Below, in pieces: positions 56,861-64,000 of a stretch of 64,000 bases of DNA; the first letter of the stretch is position 1; each line of letters opens with the position of its first letter. The stretch lies in the NCBI GenBank assembly GCA_029891345.1, contig CM057009.1, forward strand, positions 304,173,166 through 304,237,165, in the 5' to 3' direction. Under the pieces are notes generated by a model that had not been told where the DNA came from, did no database searches, and saw nothing but the letters and a program-made list of their open reading frames with translations. A program made the position numbers and the translations under genes. Source of the DNA: Dryococelus australis. Taxonomy: Eukaryota > Arthropoda > Insecta > Phasmatodea > Phasmatidae.

Positions 56861-58714
56861 ACATTGGACACCCAACTTCTATCTCTAATAACGATTAGCT
56901 GTTTTTGTAGAAAAATAAATAATGGCATTGTCGCCACAGATCGTAATGATTTTTTCGATTTAGGTATAAATGTTGATATTTTTTAAATGAAAGCGAGTAG
57001 TGTCACCACATTGTTTACGGCACACAACTTAATTGGGGTACACTGATCCCCTCCACCACCGGCAAGACACACTAAGAAGTCGATTTAATACAATTAATTT
57101 AAAAACATTTTTTTTTTTAATTTTAAGTTTAGATAAATTTTTATAATTAAATATTTTACAGACATATACGTGCAGTGTTACATATCGCTGGACTCATCTT
57201 TCAAGCGGAATACGATCTTGATGTTATAGCGAATATGTAAACCAATGACAGGAATACCATAATGGATTAAAAATGTATGCCCCTCCTTTTGGACCTACGA
57301 CCCACACTCAGTCACGTCACTCCACATTGCTATCCCACCTCACTCACCACCACCCAAACCCCAACCCAATCTCGTCATCCAACCTTACCACCCCCAATTC
57401 CCCCCCCCCCTTTTCACCCACCCCCTCCAACCATCCCATTTTTTTCCTTGACAAAAGTATCTAAAAATTAAAACGGCTTCGGGAAATATATTTTAAGGAT
57501 CAGTACATATCCCCCCAGCCCTAAACACCAAAGACCTATAACTCCTTTCCCTCTCCCCCGACATTACATCTACTCATCCAACAATTATGACACACTTCTC
57601 TCTCCTCACCCCCTGCCGAAAATGAATCGACCCCACCCCCCCCCCCCCAAATTCCTATCCAGAGGAAACCTTCTCATTTCACTCCACTCGCGAGACCTTC
57701 AGCGCACATCAACATGCTCACGGAAGGCAGGCGGCTGGCCGACTTTGTCAAAAATCGTGAAACGATAAGACATATAGGAGTCAGTCAACTCATAAATATT
57801 AAAAATTATATTATTTAAATTTATCTAATGTTTAAAAATTCCCAAACCTAAAAAAAAAAAAAAGTTTAATTTGTTGAGAACGTATTTTTAAAGAAAAATC
57901 AGTCTATAAAATTTAAAGTATATAAAATGTTCACTTTGCGATGGCAACTGGTAATATTAAAAAACGGAAAATTACTTTTGGAGGCAGGTGTATTTGAATA
58001 CAATATTTCAGGTGAGAACCATGCATCCGTCAATTTGGTTACAGCAGTTCACAGAAACGCTTCCTTTCGTCAAATGACATATATTATTATTGTATTAATT
58101 ATTTCGTGATATTATTTTTGGTTTTCTTTTCAATCACTGCAGAAATAGACCATGGCCATGTATATCTCCAAGTGTTTTTGTTTAAATTCCATATATTTAC
58201 AATTTTAAAAACTTGCAAAGACAAGCAACATGTCATCAAACTAGTTTTTTTAGTCGGATCTGAATATTAAATCATATTATTTGCCTATGCAAACACTGAA
58301 TTTTAAAATATTTTTTTTAACGTCATTATGCAGCAAACCACATTTTCGCAAGTCGGGTCATAAGGAAGCGAACCTTTACAGACATATAGGTAGGAGAATA
58401 TAATTTGCACACTCTAAGAACTAGGCTCATGAAATTCAGTTTGCAAGCATAATTTATAACTCCAGGAATGTATGTATGCTTGTATAAGCCCTTTCGTCCC
58501 CACACCGATTAGCAAATACTTGTATTATAGCACTTTTTAACGAAATCAGTTTATAACAGGGTAATTAATATATGGGATTAAAATAAAAAATAAAATATTC
58601 AATTCGAAATTAAAAAAAAAATATTATGCCCACTACACATGCATATTCACGTTCGTCTTTGTACAGCTCATACACTTATGCATCAGCTACAAAGTCCACA
58701 CATGTGAACACAGG

Positions 58715-58965
58715 AGACTGACACCACAGAAAGCAAACTTCACCCAACACTGACACCACCCAAAAATGACTCCACCAAAGACTAACTCCATCCAAGACTG
58801 ACTCCATCTAAGACTAACTCCATCCAAGACTAAATCCATCCAAAACTAACTCCATCCAAGATTAACTCCAACCAAGACTTACTCCACACATGACTTACTC
58901 TACCCCAAACCAAAGTCAACCCACGAATGACTCCACCCAAGATTGTTTCCACCAAAACTGACCAC
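58715..58965. repeat. Short tandem array, CCATCCAAGACTAACT-type 16-bp units
   Basis: About fifteen imperfect units (CCATCCAAGACTGACT, CCATCTAAGACTAACT, CCACCCAAGATTG and so on) at the inner edge of the left arm of foldback 2. Non-coding. No equivalent is present at the mirror position of the right arm, so it expanded after the arms formed or was lost on one side. Confidence 0.8.
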
Positions 58966-59622
58966 AAACAAGTGCCTTTCACCTCGACAACTATCAAACT
59001 AAGCTCTGTAACATGAACCCGACCGCCTGTATATCAACACGATAAATTAAATGCACAAGAATAACCACTCCGTTTAAAGATGGTCCTGCCTAAATTCATG
59101 TTTCAAACTTCTTCCCAACAAATCCCAATCGGTATTTATTCATATAGCTATTTATTGCGATCCTTGGCTCTTGCCAGGAAAGCACAAGCTCTAAAGAGCA
59201 TGCAAAATGAATTTTAATTTTTCAAAATCACCACATTTTTAAATTTTTTTATGTTTAACAGTTATAATTTATAAATTTTAATAATTTCCTAAAGATACAA
59301 AAAGAATTTATGTACTAACTGAAAAATATATAATCGCCATGGATGCTAAAAATAAAATTTGCGATATCACTTATGACTACCACATCAGTTGCGAAAATTT
59401 TTACTACCGCCGGTGACAGAAAAATTAAACATTTACATAATATTACGTACCATCGTAAGTAAAAATAATTGTAGATGCCATTCACAGAAGAAATATATTA
59501 AATATGCATGGAAATCGTTATGAATTTTTCACTACCAGTGAAAAATATATATCCACGATTGATAGGGAAAAAATAACAATAGCAACAAAATTTAATATAG
59601 AGAGCAAAAAGAAAGTTGTTAC

Positions 59623-59820
59623 ATGAACCCTCAGATGTACTCAACAAAAGATCCGAGATTATGCGAAGTTGCCGCTGTTTACAATTCTCGTCCTTCCCCA
59701 CCTCCGGTCCCCTTTACCCACAACCAACAGCATCTGTTCAACGCCTTATTGGATAATGCACACACACTGATGTGCGCGGCGACGCGCGAGGGCGGACGTC
59801 ACGCCATATTCGTTCCTTAA
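59623..59820 (+). other. GC-rich open stretch beside the satellite (65 codons), unrecognised
   Basis: An ATG-started plus-strand frame, MNPQMYSTKDPRLCEVAAVYN...RHAIFVP, ends in TAA just before the satellite begins. It has mixed, protein-like composition and a sharp GC rise over the AT-rich DNA before it. No known motif. It might be a small gene, an exon, or simply the unique sequence carried between the foldback arms. Confidence 0.25.
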
Positions 59821-59850
59821 GTCGGCCCCACAAGATTCACATTTCCATAT

Positions 59851-61912
59851 CAGTTTTCATACCCATTTTCTGCTAGCGCTTCTGCTGCTGTGTAGGTTAC
59901 AATCCAGCCCCCTCCGGAGGGGTCGGGCTCCGCGTATAACAGTTTTCGTACCCATTTTCTGCTAGCGCTTCTGCTGCTGTGTAGGTTACAATCCAGCCCC
60001 CTCCGGAGGGGTCGGGCTCCGCGTATAACAGTTTTCGTACCCATTTTCTGCTAGCGCTTCTGCTGCTGTGTAGGTTACAATCCAGCCCCCTCCGGAGGGG
60101 TCGGGCTCCGCGTATAACAGTTTTCGTACCCATTTTCTGCTAGCGCTTCTGCTGCTGTGTAGGTTACAATCCAGCCCCCTCCGGAGGGGTCGGGCTCCGC
60201 GTATAACAGTTTTCGTACCTATTTTCTGCTAGCGCTTCTGCTGCTGTGTAGGTTACAATCCAGCCCCCTCCGGAGGGATCGGGCTCCGCGTATAACAGTT
60301 TTCGTACCCATTTTCTGCTAGCGCTTCTGCTGCTGTGTAGGTTACAATCCAGCCCCCTCCGGAGGGATCGGGCTCCGCGTATAACAGTTTTCGTACCCAT
60401 TTTCTGCTAGCGCTTCTGCTGCTGTGTAGGTTACAATCCAGCCCCCTCCGGAGGGGTCGGGCTCCGCGTATAACAGTTTTCGTACCTATTTTCTGCTAGC
60501 GCTTCTGCTGCTGTGTATGTTACAATCCAGCCCCCTCCGGAGGGATCGGGCTCCGCGTATAACAGTTTTCGTACCTATTTTCTGCTAGCGCTTCTGCTGC
60601 TGTGTAGGTTACAATCCAGCCCCCTCCGGAGGGATCGGGCTCCGCGTATAACAGTTTTCGTACCCATTTTCTGCTAGCGCTTCTGCTGCTGTGTAGGTTA
60701 CAATCCAGCCCCCTCCGGAGGGATCGGGCTCCGCGTATAACAGTTTTCGTACTCATTTTCTGCTAGCGCTTCTGCTGCTGTGTAGGTTACAATCCAGCCC
60801 CCTCCGGAGGGATCGGGCTCCGCGTATAACAGTTTTCGTACCCATTTTCTGCTAGCGCTTCTGCTGCTGTGTAGGTTACAATCCAGCCCCCTCCGGAGGG
60901 GTCGGGCTCCGCGTATAACAGTTTTCGTACCCATTTTCTGCTAGCGCTTCTGCTGCTGTGTAGGTTACAATCCACCCCCCTCCGGAGGGGTCGGGCTCCG
61001 CGTATAACAGTTTTCGTACCCATTTTCTGCTAGCGCTTCTGCTGCTGTGTAGGTTACAATCCAGCCCCCTCCGGAGGGATCGGGCTCCGCGTATAACAGT
61101 TTTCGTACCCATTTTCTGCTAGCGCTTCTGCTGCTGTGTAGGTTACAATCCAGCCCCCTCCGGAGGGGTCGGGCTCCGCGTATAACAGTTTTCGTACCTA
61201 TTTTCTGCTAGCGCTTCTGCTGCTGTGTATGTTACAATCCAGCCCCCTCCGGAGGGATCGGGCTCCGCGTATAACAGTTTTCGTACCTATTTTCTGCTAG
61301 CGCTTCTGCTGCTGTGTAGGTTACAATCCAGCCCCCTCCGGAGGGATCGGGCTCCGCGTATAACAGTTTTCGTACCCATTTTCTGCTAGCGCTTCTGCTG
61401 CTGTGTAGGTTACAATCCAGCCCCCTCCGGAGGGATCGGGCTCCGCGTATAACAGTTTTCGTACTCATTTTCTGCTAGCGCTTCTGCTGCTGTGTAGGTT
61501 ACAATCCAGCCCCCTCCGGAGGGATCGGGCTCCGCGTATAACAGTTTTCGTACCCATTTTCTGCTAGCGCTTCTGCTGCTGTGTAGGTTACAATCCAGCC
61601 CCCTCCGGAGGGGTCGGGCTCCGCGTATAACAGTTTTCGTACCCATTTTCTGCTAGCGCTTCTGCTGCTGTGTAGGTTACAATCCACCCCCCTCCGGAGG
61701 GGTCGGGCTCCGCGTATAACAGTTTTCGTACCCATTTTCTGCTAGCGCTTCTGCTGCTGTGTAGGTTACAATCCAGCCCCCTCCGGAGGGATCGGGCTCC
61801 GCGTATAACAGTTTTCGTACCCATTTTCTGCTAGCGCTTCTGCTGCTGTGTAGGTTACAATCCAGCCCCCTCCGGAGGGGTCGGGCTCCGCGTATAACAG
61901 TTTTCGTACCCA
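59851..61912. repeat. 89-bp satellite array, 23 complete units
   Basis: Units start at 59862 and every 89 bases after, ending with a partial unit at 61909-61912. Each unit holds TTTTCTGCTAGCGCTTCTGC, GGTTACAATCCAGCC, a 14-bp perfect palindrome CCCCTCCGGAGGGG (or its one-base variant), and CCGCGTATAACAG. Units differ by only zero to three substitutions. 89 is not a multiple of three, so the 78-codon open frames on the minus strand change frame at every unit and are not genes. The array is GC-rich against an AT-rich background. Confidence 0.97.
60484..61907. repeat. Two copies of an 8-unit (712-bp) higher-order repeat within the satellite
   Basis: Units 8-15 and 16-23 share the same ordered set of variants: a TACCTATTTT start with TGTATGTTAC, then TACCTATTTT, then TACCCA, then TACTCA, then a GGGGTC unit, then the CCACCCCCC unit, then GGGATC, then GGGGTC. 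Every diagnostic base recurs exactly 712 bases later. The first seven units do not follow this order fully. Confidence 0.95.
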
Positions 61913-62119
61913 TGGGCATACTCGAAACGGTAATATTAACATTGTCATGGGCCATCTTCACAATACTACTTCGTGTAAAATAGAAGTTGGTGAGTAGCCA
62001 TATATCGTTACCGACATTACTGGGCGCGTGCCAAAAAAATTAAAGTCTGTTCACGATAAAGTGAGTACATTTTAGATTCGTGTAAAAATTCCACTACAGG
62101 GCAAAATATTATACTTTGT
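61913..62119. other. Unique DNA between satellite and right foldback arm
   Basis: About 200 bp with no gene. It contains GTCATGGGCCATCTTCACA and a TTTTTTTGGCACGCGCCCAGT-type stretch (on the minus strand), with no similarity noticed to the left side of the array. Confidence 0.3.
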
Positions 62120-64000
62120 TTAATTTCTCTGTATCTGAAGTATAAGGGTATGAGCTGTGGACGGATGAACATGAATATTTTTTCTGTGCTTTGTAGTAAT
62201 ATTATTTTATATTTTTTTTCAAAATAGAATTTTTTATTTCAATACTATATATTAACTTCCCTGTTATAAATTGATTTCGATAAAGTGATGCCATGCTGCA
62301 AATATTAGCTAATCATTATGGCTATAATAGGCTTCTATATACATACAGATATTCCTGGAGCCATAAATTATACTTGCGAACTGAATTTTACGAGCCTGGT
62401 CCTAAGAGATTGCTAATTATATTCGCTTACTTATATGCCCGTAAATATTCGCTTGCTAATGACCCGACTTGCGGAAATGTGGCTTGCTGCATTGTTATTT
62501 GAAATAAATATAAAAAATGCAATATGTGCATAGGCACAATCTGATTTATTATTCATACCTGACTGAAAAATAAAGTTTTATGATATATCGCTTGCCTTTA
62601 AAAAGTTTTTAAAATGGTAAACATATTGAATTTAAAGAAAAAAAACTTGGAAATAGGAGTGGTCATGAGCCATACATGCATTGATTGAGAAGAAATGGGA
62701 TATAAATAATATAGCGAAATGTTTAATTCAGTGATAATTTTAGTAATTTTATGAAGGATTGTGGCCAGTTTATTTGGAAGAATAATATACAACATTTAAG
62801 CACTTACCGGTAACCCCACTGTAAAGTGCTGCATACGAATAGTTAGTAAATGTGCCGGCTGATGGAGAAGGCTGAAAGTTCAAGTACATCTGCCTCTATG
62901 AGAAATGTTTCTTTTTCTAAATGTTACCAGCTGCCATGAGAAAATGCAAATTATACATAATTTGCCTTTTATAAACCGATTGCGCATTAAAAATTCATGT
63001 TATATAAGCGCAATAAAAATTCATGTTAGATAACCTAAACTGTATTTGTTTAAAGAACCGGGCATTTTTCAAGCATTAGAAAAAATTCACATAAAATAAC
63101 TATAATTATTTGTGAATGCACCGATCCATAGATGTCTGACAGTCCCACGATTGTTCCGACAAGGTTGGCGAGCGTGTTGACACGAGGTGAAGGTCTCGCG
63201 AGTGGAGTAGGGTGAGTTGTCTTTCCCTGGCAGGAGGGTTGTCGATGCATTTTTTGGAAGGGAATGAGGAGAGGGAAGTGTTTCGTGGTCGTTGGATGAG
63301 TGGAGTGTATTGGGGGGGGGGGGGATATAATGTGTATTTGGTGTTAAGGGAGCGGGGATAAATGTATCGATTCTTAGAATATAATTTCTGAAACTCGGGG
63401 AAATGTTATAAATCGCTCTAATTTTTAAACCCTTTTATCAAATAGAAAATATGGGCTGGTGGGTGCGGGAGGAGATTTTGGGGGTGATGAGATTGGGTGG
63501 AGATTTGAGTGTTGGTAAGTGGGGGGACGGGGTTGTAAGTTGGGTGGATAGGAATGGGTTTGGGTAGGTGGTGCGAGGTTTGTGCATACATTTTAATTTC
63601 AATTTGGTGATCCTGTCACTTGGTTATAAAATCGTTACATCACGATCGTATTTGCCTTGAAAAGACGAGTTTGGTGATATACAACACTGCATTACTATGC
63701 CTTTAATTTTTTTAATTATTAAATATATTTAAATTTAAATTAACCAATTATTTTATATGAATAAATTAGATCTTCTCTTAAGTCTAGCTTGTCTGTGGTG
63801 GAGGAGATCAGTATACCCAAAACATATTGTGTGCCATAAACGTCGTGGCGAAAAAACTTGCTTTCATAAAAAAAAAAAACTTACATTAAACAATAGATAA
63901 ATGGGGAAAAAAAACATTATGATCTGCAGCGACATGGTCGTGAATTATTTTTATAAGCAAACGGTAAATTTTATTAAGACGTCAAAGATGGTGGGCCAGT

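Larger units (their letters stand above)
56864..64000. mobile_element. Foldback element 2: at least 7.1 kb, arms of about 1.85 kb, continues past the window edge
   Basis: The left arm (about 56.86-58.70 kb) and right arm (about 62.12-64.00 kb) are inverted copies; matching positions sum to about 120,820-120,865. Matching pairs include GGCACACAACTT/TGTGTGCC, CTCATCTTTCAAGCGG with its mirror near 63.66 kb, CACTCGCGAGACCTTCA near 57.68 kb and its complement near 63.19 kb, GCAAGTCGGGTCAT near 58.35 kb and its complement near 62.47 kb, and TTTATAACAGGG near 58.55 kb and its complement near 62.26 kb. By eye the arms are about 70-75 percent identical, with C- or G-runs at equivalent spots. The spacer carries a 16-bp tandem array and the 89-bp satellite. 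The right terminus lies outside the window. No transposase is seen. Confidence 0.75.

Noticed and set aside
57273-57471. Pro/Ser/His-rich frames of about 63 codons
   Set aside because: They arise from a CCCACCC-rich stretch inside the left arm of foldback 2; two overlapping frames are equally open.
59862-61912. Regular repeats that might suggest a CRISPR array
   Set aside because: There are no unique spacers; the whole 89-bp unit is repeated, and the genome is eukaryotic.
59850-61961. Many 78-codon open frames on the minus strand with the sequence VIRGARPLRRGLDCNLH
   Set aside because: They are translations of the 89-bp satellite. The unit is not a multiple of three, so the frame changes at each unit and the same peptide simply recurs out of phase.

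Overview
This is a gene-poor, AT-rich stretch of an arthropod nuclear genome. It is most likely from an insect, and possibly from a hemimetabolous lineage such as Polyneoptera, but the species cannot be fixed from sequence alone. The clues are a tRNA-derived SINE of a type I associate with Orthoptera and related orders (5.2-5.7 kb), scattered TTAGG-like CCTAACCTAAC words, many Ty3/gypsy, Merlin and mariner remnants, and a terminal coding exon with insect-type splice signals. Nothing looks prokaryotic.

Layout. 1-0.32 kb: end of a possible host gene with a polyadenylation signal. 0.5-2.1 kb: a mariner-like transposase scrap, then a Polinton/Maverick DNA polymerase fossil. 4.4-6.1 kb: a degenerate tandem array of about 119-bp units, split by a SINE with a 13-bp target duplication. 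8.06-8.73 kb: one copy of a dispersed repeat whose partner lies at 41.35-42.05 kb. 10.9-19.7 kb: a fossil of a large nuclear arthropod DNA virus (Naldaviricetes type), recognised by a p74/PIF-0 gene and surrounded by open segments I cannot name. 20.06-20.9 kb: a TATA-containing promoter and a decayed ankyrin-repeat gene. 21.6-24.5 kb: a Merlin (ISXO2/IS1016-like) DNA transposon with inward-pointing arrays of a GCGTATCCA word near both ends. 24.5-30.6 kb and 35.0-41.35 kb: three broken Ty3/gypsy elements (two minus, one plus), one with a complete 979-bp LTR.

The second half is built from structured repeats. 46.62-52.05 kb is a foldback element with arms of about 2.3 kb that are themselves tandem arrays. 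53.1-53.5 kb is an array of about 46-bp units, most carrying a near-perfect RNA polymerase III A box. 53.8-55.1 kb holds five units of about 280 bp, each with a GCCGCCATTTT/AAAATGGCGG pair. 55.70-55.82 kb is a 123-bp terminal coding exon resembling the thioesterase end of fatty acid synthase. From about 56.86 kb to the window edge lies a second, larger foldback, whose spacer carries a homogeneous 89-bp satellite of 23 units. The last 16 of those units are two copies of an 8-unit higher-order repeat of 712 bp.

Few host genes are supported: a fatty-acid-synthase-like last exon (minus strand), a possible last exon at the left edge, and weaker candidate exons at 8.8 and 52.7 kb. The rest is transposon, virus fossil, satellite or unannotatable AT-rich DNA.
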